DNA of 64,000 nucleotides, taken from assembly GCA_905331475.1 (NCBI GenBank), contig CAJNYU010000624.1, positions 32,136 through 96,135 of the forward strand, read 5' to 3'. Source of the DNA: Rotaria socialis (taxonomy: Eukaryota > Rotifera > Eurotatoria > Philodinida > Philodinidae). The notes below the pieces were generated by a model. The model saw only the letters and a list, made by a program, of their open reading frames with translations, did not search any database and was not told where the DNA came from. The position numbers were made by a program, and so were the translations under genes. This document shows, piece after piece, positions 1-14,545 of the stretch. How positions within the stretch are numbered: position 1 is the stretch's first letter; each line of letters opens with the position of its first letter.

Positions 1-1692
<1,692 letters not shown>

Positions 1693-2312
1693 ATTTATTT
1701 TATGCATGAAAAATCTAGATGAAAAATAAAATCGTAGTAATAGCGTGAATTCATCAGTCACTTTTATTTTATGCAACATTTAACATCAACGCATAAGCAT
1801 ACACGTGGAGACACGCGTGCTGTCATCATACCGGGAGTGAATAGTTTTCAAAAAATGATAAGTATGTCATTCTTTCCAATCAGTTTTCAATAAAAGTCCA
1901 CCGAAAATATAATAATCATAAATTTATTTTCAAGTATAAAACATTAAATAAAAAATAGTTTATCAAATGTGAATTTCGACGTAGTCATATCGTCTATAGG
2001 GGGCGGTAGAGAACAGTTTTGACAATGATTATGTTTAATATATCGTCAATTTACTCTTAATTTTGTTAAAATAATTCACTTACCTATTCATTAACGGTCA
2101 CAATGCACACTTTTTTATGAATCACGAAACGCAATCAAATAAAAGAATATTTTTATTAGTTTGTCTTATCTATTTCATAAAAGTACACCACACTGGATAT
2201 TTAAAAAAAAAACGAGAGAAAACATTTCATGATTGGTTTATCGCCTTCTTATAAAAATAACATCATCACACGAATAAATCTGACTAGATTTTTAAAATGT
2301 ACATTTATGCGA
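1693..2312. other. Intergenic: SERCA 5' flank / RAD50 3' flank
   Basis: About 620 bp between the SERCA start and the RAD50 stop. AT-rich with several poly-A/T runs. It should hold the SERCA promoter and the RAD50 3' end, but no specific signal stands out. Confidence 0.6.
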
Positions 2313-5300
2313 TCAATGTGCACCAAATGAAGCAATATTGCAAACGTCGATTCTCGATAGGCCACTAAAAACAAAAAAACATCATCAACATATTTAACAT
2401 ATAATTAAAACATACTTATTATTTTTTGATACACGATAACATTTTTCTGCATATGCAGATTTACCAAGTGAATCCACAAAATCTTCATCGTGTGTTATAA
2501 TAACCAATTGGAAGTTTTTTAGACTTGCGCGGTTTTTGACAAGTCTAAAAAATGAACAATTTTATTTGAAAAAATAAACCCCAATGGAATTTTCTTGTTT
2601 ATTCGCATAAAAAACTATTCTATGGAAATAAGTTCGAGATTTCTAAAACTATATCCAGTGGAGCATGACTAAAATCTCGATTAGAGAACACATCATTGTG
2701 CGCCCGAAGCCGGAAAACTCGATAGATACAAAGATAAGATAGACACTTACTCAATCAATGCTTGCGCTAATCCATCGATGTTTTCAAAATCGAGATTAGT
2801 CGTTGGTTCATCTAGCGCCAGAATGCCACAATTGAGACAAAATGCTTCAGCTAACGCAAGTCGAATAATAAGTGAAGCAAGAACTTTTTGACCAGCACTA
2901 CAACGATTTCGCATGTCCATAACTGAGCCAGCTTTAAGCATAACAACACGATAGTTATATGTTCGACGAGCTTTCGATGCGTTTTCTTCATCAGCATCCG
3001 AACGGATTTCAATCGCATCAATATCAGAACCGCGATACGTTGTTCGCCAAAGATCACGGATAATTTTATTTAATTGTTTCATTTTTTGAGTATGATATGT
3101 CATCATTGTTTGATCTAAAACTTTATAGAAACGTTCGAGATCTTGCGATGCTATTTCTTCGATTGTTTGTTGAACGAAATGTTTAAGATAACGTTCATTT
3201 GCATTTTTTAAATGTTCCTGTTCAAGTTCTTGTCCTAATTCAATTAATTGTTGTTCTAATGTTGCAAGTCGTGCTGATGCTGTATGTTTCTCTTTAAATA
3301 GTGTATCTTGCGTTGAACGTAATTGCTTTTCTTCTCGTATTAGCGAATCTAATCTATTGTATGTAGACAAAACAAAAAGGAAATAAACATTTTCTAAAAC
3401 AAGAAAAATTAATTTACTTAAGCCCATGAGTTTTTTCTTCAAGTTCAGTAAGATCTTTTTGTTTCTGTTTAAGTTCTATTTCACTTGAAAGTAACTGTCG
3501 ATTATCGTTTAGTTGTCGATAGCGATTATCTGATCGAGCTAGATCATCTTTATATTGAGCAATCGTTGCTATACATGATGATAGTTGTGATTGTAATTGT
3601 ATTTCTTGAATATTGATTTGATCGAATGACGAACGAAGTTCGTCTAATAATTTCGATGTACGATCTTCGAAGCTAAACGTTAAAAATATGAATTGTGTTG
3701 AATAGATTTATTATGAAGATATTCTTTTTACTGGTCTCTCTTCATTTTCCTAACATGAACGGATGGAGAATTACAGGTCTAGACTATATATTAGCTATGC
3801 AGAACTCCGAACTGGCATCGACTACGACTCTGATTAGTAAACTTAACATTCAAATTGAAATATCGTTTTCTCTTTGTTAACACATACTTATTAATTGTTG
3901 TTGTTAATATTTTTAGTTCATTAAATTTTTGCTCCAGAACATTGGCCTATGAATCAAAATAAATTTTGAAATAGTGATAAAAATTATTTTAAAAAATACA
4001 AACCGATTCAGTAAGTGCCGATAAGGTCTTTTCTTTCTCTGTCAGTAGCCGAGTTTTTTCTTTTGTTTTCGTTTGAATATCAATCTAAACATAATATTTT
4101 ATTCTAATGATAATAAATTTATCTTTAATTAAAATCTTACATTAATTGGTTCTAATGCTATTTTGTCTGTTTCGATTTCCTCTTTAAGTGTTTGAATAGT
4201 ATTGGTTAATTTTTGTAGCTGTTCATCAAGTCGTTCTTTCTTTTGTATATCAGAACTTAATTTTAATTTTTCATTTTTAAGTTCAGTTAATGATTCGCGT
4301 AGCTCTTGTATTATATCTTGTTGTGAACGAAGTTCTTTATGTTTACGTTGTAATTCTTTGTCAAGTTGATCGAATTGATTTTGTGCATCATTTTTCACTT
4401 GTTTTACTTCATCGAGTGAGCGCGGCGTCGATTTTTGTCCTTTACCTAGAAACATATTTTGTTCTTTGATCGATTACTAACGAGAGGACCTATCCAGGTG
4501 TTAGATGGGAGATTAAGAAAAGCTTTCACGGACTGGCGCTTATGGCGTACTGAGAAAAGAGTCGAGCGTCCGACATAATATCAAGTTCTTTTACTTTGGT
4601 TCATTTAAATCCTAAAGTTATTACCGAGTTTTTGTTGACAAATAGTAATTTTTGTTTCGAAATCTTTTCGTTCGACAACATATTTATTAAGCATAATAAT
4701 ATCTGTTTTGACTTGTTCACATTGTTCTAATGGTGAAGTTATTTGATCATTTAATTCTTTTTCGAGATCGGTCTGTTTATTTTTTAGTTCCACAATTTCT
4801 TTGTCGAGCTGTTTCATTTGATTTTTCAATGTTGGAATATCTCTTTCTTCAAGATCTTGTAGTTGACTGTTAACCGATTTAAGATTCAGACAGTTTTCGA
4901 ATTTTTCTTGCAACAATGCTAAATCACGATCAATTTTACTTCGATATTCAGGTCCTTTGATTTGTAATTCCATGTCACGCATTAATTGTTCACCTTCGGA
5001 TTGCTTTTCAAATTTTCGATAGCACAACGGACAACATCTACGATGACAGAAGAAACAAAAAAACAAGTTACTAGGAAAATTTTTATTGAACTAACGGATC
5101 TGCTTTTAATGTTGATCGAACTTGATTAATAAATCTTTGATAAGTTCTTTCCATGCCAACAAGACTGCCCTTTTCATCTTGTTTTTGTTTAACATCGTTG
5201 GATAGCTTTTCTAAATATTTTTCATAGTTTTGTCCAGTGAGTTGTTCTTGCAAACGATCAGTATATTCAGTTCGCAATGAATCTTTTCGTTTTAATTCAT

Positions 5301-8150
5301 CAGCTAATAGACGACGTTTTTCTTCTTTGCCAGATAACTCTCGACGTATGTCTTGAATTTGTCGTTCCAATGTAATACGACTTTGTTGTAGTTTACGATG
5401 TTCTCGTTCAAATTGAACACAAATATTCGAATCTTGTTCTGGTATTGAACCTTGAAAGAGGGTTGTTAGAATTTCATGATGACGAACTTTACTAAAAAAA
5501 AAATACAATTAGACATGAGTCGAAGTTTATTTCAGATCTTCAAATTCTATATCAAATTGGAAAAGAAAAATTCATTTTGACTACTTAGGCTATACCCATA
5601 CGCTATCCCACAGAGGTTCTAGTACTAATAAAATCGTGTTTTTTAACGGCCTCTCATATCATCCTAGGACATTTGTTCGAATTTCAAAATTAAAGCACTA
5701 AAAATAATTACATTTTTCTAATTTGTTCATCACGTTCAGTTTTTTCCTTTTTGAACATTTCATATTCAGTATTAATTTTTGCATTGGCATGTAAATTATC
5801 AATTTCGTTGTTTAAATCTTTAAGTTCAAATTGAAGTTGAGTACGCTTTTGTTCGTCACTACTAATATCAACTTTTAATTGGTCGATATTGATTCCGTTT
5901 GATAATTTCTGTTGATATTCATCGTCTTTACGTTCAATCCGTTTATTAAGTTCATTTAGTTTGTTTAAATATTGTTCAATTTGTTTCTGTTGTTGTTTTA
6001 TATCTTGAATTTCTTTGAGAGTTTTTTCAACTTGTGAACTTTTTAATTTAATTGTTGACTCGATTTTAATACGTTGTTCTTGACATTTATCTACATCTTG
6101 TTGGATAGTTTTTTCCTTTTGTTGATAAAATAAACGTTTTTCCATTAGGTCTTTTTGTCCACTTTGAATTTGTTTATCTAAATGACTATTTAGATTTGCT
6201 TTATCAATTGTTTGCGATGAACTTTGAACGTATTCATCGATGAATTGTTGGCGACGACTTAAATTTGATTTATATTGTTTTTCTTCAAATTCATAACCAC
6301 CTAAACGACTCGTGTCGGATGTACGTTTTTCGCTTAGTTTTTTTATTTGCCGTTCCATTGTCAATTTTTTCGCATCTAACTGTAAATAGTAAACAACAAG
6401 ATTGTAACGATTGATATGAATATCTTAAAACTAGCATTCACAATAGCATTATGAAGATTTATTCCTGGGAGACCAGCTCCACTGCTGAATTTTGTAAGTA
6501 ACTACTCTGTTCTGCTGATGTCATGTTTGTGACTGTGATCGAATCTGTGTTATGGGGAACAGTATTACTTACATCTTGAATTTCACGTTTCTTTTTATCT
6601 TGATCACGTTGAAAATTGGTTATTAATAATTTAAGTTCATCTTCGGAACCTTCAAATGGTTCTTCAATAATTGCATTGAGATCACGAATCTTCTTTTTTA
6701 ATGCTTCACATTCATTCGCGAGACGATCTAGTAAATAACAATTGTGCTTAGTAGACACGAGATTGTGTTATTTGAGAAAACATACCCATACGTCGTTGAA
6801 AATCAACCATTTTTGAACTTTCTTTGGCAATAAGTTCCAAGCGAGACTTTAAAAAATATAAAAATTCAACTAAAGAAACAGTCTGCCAATCAGTTATAGT
6901 GAGAACTATCTTAAGAAAAGATTTTGTACTCTATAAATATGATACTGATTAAAATTATTTTTCCGTTCCTGATAATATTTAAACACCATCGCTGTTTTTC
7001 GGTCCTTCAGATATCATGCTGATGATGTATCCCAACTAGAAAAAGATTCTGAAACTTTTTTAATACAAACTAGACTTGACCAAATCTTTTTTTCCTGGCA
7101 GATAAAGTTCCGCTAATAATTTCTCTCATTCTTCCAGTAAAACTCACATCAATAGGTTCAAGTTTAATTTGAATACTGTCGACATTATTTTTTGATGCTT
7201 GCCGACGATCATCAATATCTGAATATTGTCTTTTTTTCTATAAAAATTAAATAAACAGTTTTTTGTTTTGCTATTACTACAAAAAGCAAAACTTTGACAT
7301 AATTACTTGAACTAACATATCACGATAGGTTTTCAAATGTCCGATTTCGGCTCGGCTGATTTTCACTGTTTGTAACTAAAACAAAATACTTCATTCTTTC
7401 TTTCAACATAAATCTCATAAAAACAATAAACTTTTTCAGTTCGAATTTTTCGAATTAATTCAAGTGCTTTCATATATTTCGTTGCTGCAAATATATCATC
7501 GAATTTTGTTTTCAATTGTTTTCCTTCGCTTAATGGCCTTAAATCGCAAAGAATTAAAATCGTGTAAAACTCTTCCTAACGACTAACCAATTCGATTCTT
7601 CTTGATGACAAAAGATAACGTTTTCAAGAATAGCGGTCGATACACCGAATGCTGTAACCATTTCTCGGTCGAGTTCAATGCACTTCGATGTTATTTGTAT
7701 TGGTTCACCATTAACACCCTCACGAATAATAATACCTTCAAGCGTTCGTAAACTAATACTGCTTTTCTACGAAAGAAGATAATTTATTTTAGTTTAAAAA
7801 TCGATTATGTTTCTTTTTGTGCGATCGTTTACTTTTTGTGTAGCAACAAGTGTGCGTTGCACTTGAACATTATGCCCTGTAACATCTTGAAATAGAAGTC
7901 GAATTTGACCACGTACTTCTGTATCATGTGCTACTTTTGGATCATGAACAAATGCTCCACCTGTTTTAGCACCCGGTGGCATTATACCAGTTGACATGTA
8001 TTTTAAACATTCAATTATGGTCGTTTTACCCGATCCATTTGGACCGACAATAACCGTCAATGGAGAGAAGAATGTTATGACTTGTGTATCTTGATCTCGA
8101 TTTCCAAAGCTTCGAATGCCTTGAATTGACATTTTATGTAGACGAGACAT
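2313..8150 (-). CDS. RAD50: DNA repair protein RAD50 (SMC-like ATPase of the MRN complex)
   Basis: ATPase of the MRE11-RAD50-NBS1 complex, which tethers and processes DNA double-strand breaks in the nucleus. About 17 exons. Exon 1 (7833-8150) encodes [15 protein letters not shown] and the Walker A motif GPNGSGKTT, followed by ECLKYMSTG and [14 protein letters not shown], very close to animal RAD50. A long heptad-rich, Glu/Lys/Gln-rich coiled coil follows (about 7.6 to 3.1 kb). It is interrupted near 5030 by the zinc-hook CPLC (context CCPLCYRKF), where two RAD50 arms dimerise through Zn2+. The C-terminal ATPase half has the signature region [20 protein letters not shown] and Walker [13 protein letters not shown], then ITHDEDF. 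The last joins are clean: 2751-3355, 2416-2544 and 2313-2364 give a C-terminus ending ASFGAH, like vertebrate RAD50. Some mid-gene splice joins, especially just before the hook, I could not fix. It is divergent from the Na/K-ATPase beta gene, with starts 809 bp apart. Confidence 0.95.
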
Positions 8151-8959
8151 GATCTTATCGCTCTTCTCAACAGACAGTCAGTAAGGAAAAAATGAAATGT
8201 GAAATTTTCAGAACTTTTTTAAAACTAAATGTAATTGCATAACTGATCCAATGAAAAATGATTTATTATGAAATTGATTTTTCCGCAGACATAGAAGTCA
8301 TTGTATAACATAAATTATTCAAATTTATAATTTATAATCTGTTTTAAATTATTAAAACCGAATATATCAATGAGGTCGCTAATTAATACGATTTTCATTG
8401 GACCAATCAGAAATAAAAGAGAGCACCGATTTCAATTGATATAAAGAACATAATGAGATAATTCTTCTTATTTCATATCGATTGACTAGTGAGATTGAAC
8501 AACATTAGGTTTGTAAAGATAGAATCTCGGTCACACGCAATTGAGATAGTGTCTTTTGCGCCAAATGCATTGATCGATCCAATATACATTAGAAGAAAAG
8601 TGTTTACAAAGTTTTGTTCGGATTTCATTGCTGAAATTGAGTTCGAGTGTAGAAACAACTTCCGATTGTAAAACAAGCGTTGCCATTGATTAGCGGAGGA
8701 ATTAGTAATATGTTTTCAGAAGATTTTCAACAGAAATTTTATGAAAAACCTCTCTGGTGTCACTACAGTAAAAATATAATCCATAAAGATGATTTAGAAT
8801 ATTCCCTTTACTCTTCAATAGTATCAGTATGAACTATTTTGTAAGGCTTTGAATGCGTCCAACCGTCGGCATATCTATTTAATACTGTGGGATGTCGTGT
8901 AAGACAAAGCAGCACCTTTCTTTTCTTTCTAGATTAGTATTATAGCACAGCGCGTCATT
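8151..8959. promoter_or_regulatory. Divergent intergenic region between RAD50 and ATP1B
   Basis: Both flanking genes start outward from this 809-bp stretch, so it must contain two promoters or one shared bidirectional promoter. It is AT-rich with no convincing TATA box, repeat or ORF; a 60-codon ORF at 8489-8671 resembles nothing. The promoter role is inferred only from gene orientation. Confidence 0.45.
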
Positions 8960-10635
8960 ATGAATAGACTGCTATCAATGATCGCAGATGCAGTATATGA
9001 TTCTAAACGAAAGGAATTTCTTGGTAGAGATTCAACTCGATGGGGTAAATTAAAATCGAAGAAACAATACTAATCTGTATATGTACACATTGTTTCTTTT
9101 TCTCTAATAGGAAAATTAGCCATTTTTTACTTCTTTTTCTATTTTGGCTTGGCTGGATTCTTTTCCACCTTGGTATTTGTATTTATGCGATTAGTACCAC
9201 TAGACCGTCCACGATATCACGGAGACGCGTCATGTATGCAAGCTCGTGGGAAACCTCTTGCACCTGGTTTGTGCATAATGGAAGCGAATTAAATTTGAAA
9301 TAAATTATTTTCAATCTATTGTAGGCTTAGGTTTTCGACCACAAATAGATGCCGTCGACAATACTATTTCAGTTGAAAAAAATCAAATCGATCGTTATGT
9401 TAAAAGTCTTCATCAATATCTACTAGTTTGTAAGTAAATTTTTAGTTATTCAATGAGAATTATTACATTTTTCTATTAGATTATTGGAAATATGATATTG
9501 ATAGATTCAATCAAACAAAGAAATTTACAATATCCGATCCAGGTGACTGTACACCTCAAAATCAATATGGATTTGCTAGCGGAAAACCATGCATACTTGT
9601 TAAAATAAATAAAGTAAAAATATAAATTGGAATAACAAAAAAACTAAACAATGTCCTATTTAATTATATATAGATAATTGGCTTTGAACCAAAACCAGGT
9701 TATATGCCAGAAGACGAGGAAGCATATCAAAATGCTGGATGTCGACCAAATCCCAACGCTATTTCTATTCATTGTACCGGAGAAGTAATTTACTATTTCT
9801 ATTGTGTCAAGCAAGAAGATCTATGTCTTGTCTTCTTTTTAGTCTGCAGCTGATACGGCTAATATTCAAAATATAACATATATATCAGAGAATGGTCACG
9901 ATAAAAACTGTGGTTCACTTGACACCAAATGGTTTCCTTACCAGTAAGAATGCCTTTTTTGTTTTGTTCTATTCAATGGAAGCAATTTTATATGTGTGAT
10001 AACTCGATGTCAGTGTTGAGATGAAGAAGTACAAATATTCTCACTTCGTCGTAAAACCAAAGCTTCCATAAACTCATACTTTTGCACCTTTCTCTATGTA
10101 TATTTTCATACAACGTTCCTCGTTTAATTGCACTTTACACACATGCTGAAGCAATAGGATTCACCGTTTCAAGTAGATACTGAAAAATAGAAACTGGAGC
10201 CAACGAGGTGTTCCCTAAATCCATCCATTATCTATCTTACAAATGTGGCAGCTTTCGAATATTGACTATCGAGAAATTTTCAATAATCAATTCTGCATAC
10301 AAAATTGTCATCCGTAAAATTACTCAAGGGATCGGGTTTATTAAAAGACATTGGCTATGTAGAAAAATGCTTCTAATCGCTTTCGTAAACTATTACTCAT
10401 CTAGATATTAATTTCGTATACAGAACAAAATAAGGATAAGACATGTGTATTTTATTTTAGGGGCAAAATCGATCGTCAAGATGTATATCAAGCACCATAC
10501 ATATGGGTTCAATTTAATGATGTTAAACCAAATGTACCTATTAAAGTCATATGTCGAATATATGCTGAAAATATTAATTACAATAAACTAGGATACCGAG
10601 CGTTAACGCAATTTGAACTAATCATAAAAAATTAG
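8960..10635 (+). CDS. ATP1B: Na+/K+-transporting ATPase beta subunit
   Basis: Type II membrane glycoprotein that escorts and stabilises the Na,K-ATPase (or H,K-ATPase) alpha subunit at the plasma membrane. Seven exons join in frame (8960-9044, 9111-9266, 9325-9429, 9480-9613, 9674-9784, 9843-9943, 10461-10635) to give 288 residues, close to the family's roughly 300. Seen: a short cytosolic tail containing FLGRDSTRWGK, one hydrophobic segment (about residues 30-55), the extracellular GLGFRP motif, then paired cysteines (GDCTPQNQYGF...GKPCILVKINKIIGF and AGCRPNP...IHCTG), NITY glycosylation sequons and the YAPYIWVQF-like block near the end. The Cys pattern and the PCxLxKxNxIxGxxP block are hallmarks of the family. 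The last intron is unusually long here (517 bp, 9944-10460); the others are 44-66 bp. The 3' end converges on the gene at 10826. Confidence 0.95.
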
Positions 10636-10825
10636 CCAACACATCAATGATCTATTGCAACATAAATCGATTTTATACTTCGTCAGATATTGTCTAACCG
10701 AAAAATCTAAGTAAATTTTTCTTCGCTCACTAAATCTCTTCATTCGTAATTTCTTCCTTTTGTTTGTATTGTACTTTCATATTAATTTAAAACATTAAAA
10801 TAAATACCTCTGTTATTCTTTCGAT

Positions 10826-11851
10826 CTAATCTATCTGATAAATATCTAAACTATTAATTGTTCTTAATATTAAATAGTGTCCATTGGTCGTAATTGCTAA
10901 ATTGCGCAGTTCATTTTTATATTCAATACACGTTAATTTATTATTGCATTTATTATCGATAAAAGTCAATTCTTTATTAAAATATTTACTAAGTAACCAT
11001 CCGGTCGTTGAAATCTTTCGATTCATGACCGATGTCAATGTCCAATAGAGATCATCAGCACCACTAAAATAAATAATTCTCAATGGTAACATATGAGAAA
11101 TAGCAATTAGAATGAGTCGGCGTCGTCGTTGAATGCCAACAGTTAAATTTTGATTTCTCTCTGCAATTAGTAAACCTAAACATTCACCCTTTTGATCATT
11201 TTCAATTGCACAGATTGTATCCGTTCTATGTAAACCTAATTGATCGAGAGAATAATTTTTTCGTATCGAATGAGTTCGTTCCCATTCTGTAAGGTTGTAA
11301 TGAAAAAATCTTTGTTGTTTGCTTAGGTTTAATAGACATACAAGCCAGAGATCAGTTTGATGACAAGAAAATAATTGCAATTGTTCATTAGATGGAAAGG
11401 ACTTTTTAATTGATGCTAATTCAAAGGAGAACAAATTCAATAGGGAAAATAATCGAGATGTCATTATTAAGTATGAATGATAATAGGGTGACCAACGAAT
11501 TTGTTTTATTGAATCGTATAGATTTGTATTCCATGGAATCTTTTGCAGTTGACCATCGATGTTATAGAGAGTTAAATATTGTCCGCCGAAGATAAGAAAT
11601 GAATATTCACCGGCCCCCAATGTTGCATCATTGTCACATTCAAATGAATTAATCAATGATTCTTCGTTTAGTAAATTAAATAACGATACATTTGTTGTAT
11701 CGCCAATAAAAACATTTGAATTGAAAGAGGTTTTGATTTGTGGTGGTATTTTATCAGTTGGAGAAAACAGTTTTTCTGATTTGATAAACTGTAATACTGA
11801 AGAATTTCGAGGATTTTCTTTGGGATTTTTTATTATAACATTTTTAAACAT
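10826..11851 (-). CDS. Unrecognised single-exon protein, 341 residues, possibly beta-propeller-like
   Basis: Long intact ORF without introns, in a region where neighbours have many. I do not recognise a family. The composition is soluble, with alternating hydrophobic strands and recurring short blocks such as YSFLIFGGQYLTLYNIDG, IRWSPYYHSYLIMTS and LRNLAITTNGHYLILR. These resemble WD40/propeller blades (a strand, a turn with Gly/Asp, then a strand), so a degenerate propeller is a reasonable guess, no more. No signal peptide or membrane segment. Tail-to-tail with ATP1B, with 190 bp between the stops. Coding status is supported by length and lack of interruptions rather than by homology. Confidence 0.7.
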   Translation of the reverse strand: MFKNVIIKNPKENPRNSSVLQFIKSEKLFSPTDKIPPQIKTSFNSNVFIGDTTNVSLFNLLNEESLINSFECDNDATLGAGEYSFLIFGGQYLTLYNIDGQLQKIPWNTNLYDSIKQIRWSPYYHSYLIMTSRLFSLLNLFSFELASIKKSFPSNEQLQLFSCHQTDLWLVCLLNLSKQQRFFHYNLTEWERTHSIRKNYSLDQLGLHRTDTICAIENDQKGECLGLLIAERNQNLTVGIQRRRRLILIAISHMLPLRIIYFSGADDLYWTLTSVMNRKISTTGWLLSKYFNKELTFIDNKCNNKLTCIEYKNELRNLAITTNGHYLILRTINSLDIYQID

Positions 11852-13050
11852 TATAAAAAAAAGTTTGTCTCGAATTATTATGATAACTTAAAACGCGCTA
11901 CAATCATATTTTGGTACACTCTTAGAAATAACTTTTCTAACGAATATCTTCTCGCAGTTATTGATACACAACAAATAAGCCCACACTAACGGCTTTGTAT
12001 TCTGATAGACAGGCGGCATGGTACCCAAAATATAATCACTTATCAGAACAACAGAAAGAAAAGCTATGACGAAACGAACTTGTCTAGAGATAAATCGTTC
12101 TTGAAATTTTAAAGTGCGAAAAGGTCAAAAAAAGAATATTCACCCATAGGATCATTTTATTGCGTTTTTCAATAAAACATTTGTCTATGAACTCTAGCAC
12201 CGACTTTTTAAGGTATGAAACTCAGTAGAACAAATATTAAAATTCTGTACATGTATGCAAACAGATTCTTTTTTTTAGTGGTTACGTTAATTTTGTATTT
12301 CTAGCACAATGATCGATAGCAGTTGCTAAAAGCCGTACTAATCTGTGTCTGATATTCAACAATGAGAATTTCAATTTTTGATTTTATTTGGTACCGCTAA
12401 AAGTTCCAATTTCATACAATTACATTTAGGATTTTTTATTTGAATATTCTCACCATGAAAATTGATGGAATTTGCCAAAAAGAAAATTTATAGTATCCAC
12501 TCTATTTTTTACCACAACTCATGATAGTTTCCGATCTACGAAACATGAAAGACTTGTGAACCATTATTTATCCATAATTTGGTACATATTACCACTTCAA
12601 AATAATAGTAGACAAGAAAAAAAACACAGGTGCAAAGTCGGCGGATAAAATTCGTATTTTTTTTTCGATAAAAAAACCCATCCATTACAGCCAATCGACC
12701 TTGAGCTGATACTTTCAATTGTGGTTCACTGAGTTCGATTTGCAGTATTCATGTTTTTTTGCGACTATTCATTGGTGTATAAACTTATTCGTTTCGAATT
12801 GAAAGAAAAAACAAAGCAAACATTCAGCTATATTATATAATTTGATAGACTGTTTTATTTAAAATTTAGACATACGAACTACATGATTTTATCTTGTCCT
12901 ATGCACTAAAACTAATATCTGATAGCTAAAATCAAAATATGACCTTGAATAAATATCTACGTCTTATACGAGGAATTCTACAGGCGAGGTTTTCAAATGA
13001 AACTAAACATTTCGACTAGTGAGCAAGACAGTTCAATAAATGTAAATTAG
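11852..13050. other. Intergenic, about 1.2 kb, nothing recognised
   Basis: AT-rich sequence between the start of the unknown gene and the 3' end of phosphoglycerate mutase. Only short chance ORFs and homopolymer runs. No repeat, RNA gene or element seen. Confidence 0.6.
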
Positions 13051-14157
13051 TTATTTTTTCGCTTTTCCTTGATTGGCAACTTCATCAATAGCTTTTTGAA
13101 CGATATCATCAGGTGCAACATAATAATGTTTAATTGGATTTAAATTTGCATCAAGTTCATAAACCAAAGGAATGCCTGAAAACGGAAAAAAACGAACTTT
13201 AAAAACAATTTAATTGTTTCTATTACCTGTTGGTAAATTAAGTTGAACGATTTCATTATCGGAGACTTTGTCAAGATATTTAATCAAAGCCCGGAGTGAA
13301 TTTCCATGAGCAGCAACAAGTACCTTTTGTCCGGAACGAATAGCCGGCACAATAGCATCATGCCAATATGGTAATGCACGATCAACCGTATCCTTCAAAC
13401 ATTCAGTTAAGGGTAATACACGTTGATCTAAATTCTAAACGAAAAATAATCTAGGTTTTTTCCTTTTTTGCTGATTTAATATACCTTATATTTAGGATCA
13501 TTTCTTGGATTGTATTCGCTTGATGTTTCAAGTTCTGGTGGTGGAATATCATAAGCACGTCGCCAAACCTAATTTAGAAAAAAAACATTTGCCATATTTA
13601 TAGTGAACGAAAAGAAGAACTTACTTTAACTTGATCTTCACCATATTTAGCAGCCGTTTCTGATTTATTTTTTCCTTGTAAAGCTCCATACATACGTTCA
13701 TTAAGACGCCAATGACGATGAACAGGTATCCAGTGAAGATCTAATTCTTGTTGAATATTATAAAGAGTTTTGATAGCCCGTTTTAGTACGGATGTAAAAG
13801 CTACATCAAATGTATAGCCTCCTTCTTTAAGCCACTAGAAACAACAGAGAAAATAAGACATAATCGATTGTATTTTAATCAAAACGAACTTGACCAGCTT
13901 TTTTAGCTTCTTCAAAGCCTTTTTCTGATAGGTCAGCGTCGTACCAACCGCAGAATAAATTCTTTTGGTTCCATTCACTAGAGAGAAAAAATAACAATAA
14001 CAAGATTAAAAAAAATATTTCTCTTTTTTTGACATTTCTTTTGTTTACCTTTCACCGTGTCGAACTATGAAAAAAAAGATACAAAGTATTTATCAATTAA
14101 ATTGATACGAAAACAAAAAGAAGCAAACATACCTAAAACTAATTTGTATGTAGCCAT
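13051..14157 (-). CDS. PGAM: 2,3-bisphosphoglycerate-dependent phosphoglycerate mutase
   Basis: Glycolytic/gluconeogenic enzyme interconverting 3- and 2-phosphoglycerate in the cytosol. The N-terminus [17 protein letters not shown] contains the phospho-acceptor His in RHGE. Further landmarks match PGAM1: [51 protein letters not shown], the second catalytic His in [21 protein letters not shown] and the C-terminal GKAKK, the same ending as in vertebrate PGAM1. Several short exons with introns of 45-80 bp; the RHGE codons lie on a micro-exon of only 16 nt (14049-14064). About 250 residues, the normal length. Head-to-head with the WDR76-like gene, starts 389 bp apart. Confidence 0.96.
14049..14064 (-). 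other. 16-nt micro-exon of the PGAM gene
   Basis: Flanked by AG and GT on the coding strand. Joining MATYKLVL (exon 1) to SEWNQKN (exon 3) requires exactly these 16 nt, which encode VRHGE plus part of the following Ser. The reading frame and the invariant RHGES motif both depend on it. Confidence 0.85.
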
Positions 14158-14545
14158 GATTGAGAATCGAAAGCTAGTAGAATGAGTGTGGCGGCAGATC
14201 AAAGTACAACACATACAAGACAGAAATGGAAAGAAAACAAGAGCTATGACGACCTCTATTGGATTAATATTGGTTAAGTTCTAGGCAAATAATAGCAGAG
14301 AACGAAAGTTTTCTTTATTGCGGCGGCTTTTGTATTCAGCCGATATTGTGCTTTGATTGTTATCTTGTTAAAGAATAAAATAATAAGGAACGAACACTGA
14401 AAAAAGAATAACAAATTCTAGATATTTATTAAAATTTAGATTGACTGCGAAAGAATCTTATCTGACATGAGACGTAATTGAATGAGATATGGTTAATTTT
14501 AGTTATTGTTTTAGAATCTTTATTTATTTTTTAATTATATAAACT
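14158..14545. promoter_or_regulatory. Divergent intergenic region, PGAM / WDR76-like
   Basis: 388 bp between two outward-facing start codons. AT-rich with no recognisable core promoter element. A shared bidirectional promoter is inferred from geometry only. Confidence 0.4.

Noticed and set aside
10208-10411. ORF within the last intron of ATP1B
   Set aside because: Lies wholly inside a 517-bp intron and resembles nothing.
11410-11891. Plus-strand ORFs over the 341-residue minus-strand gene
   Set aside because: Antisense shadows of the long minus-strand frame.
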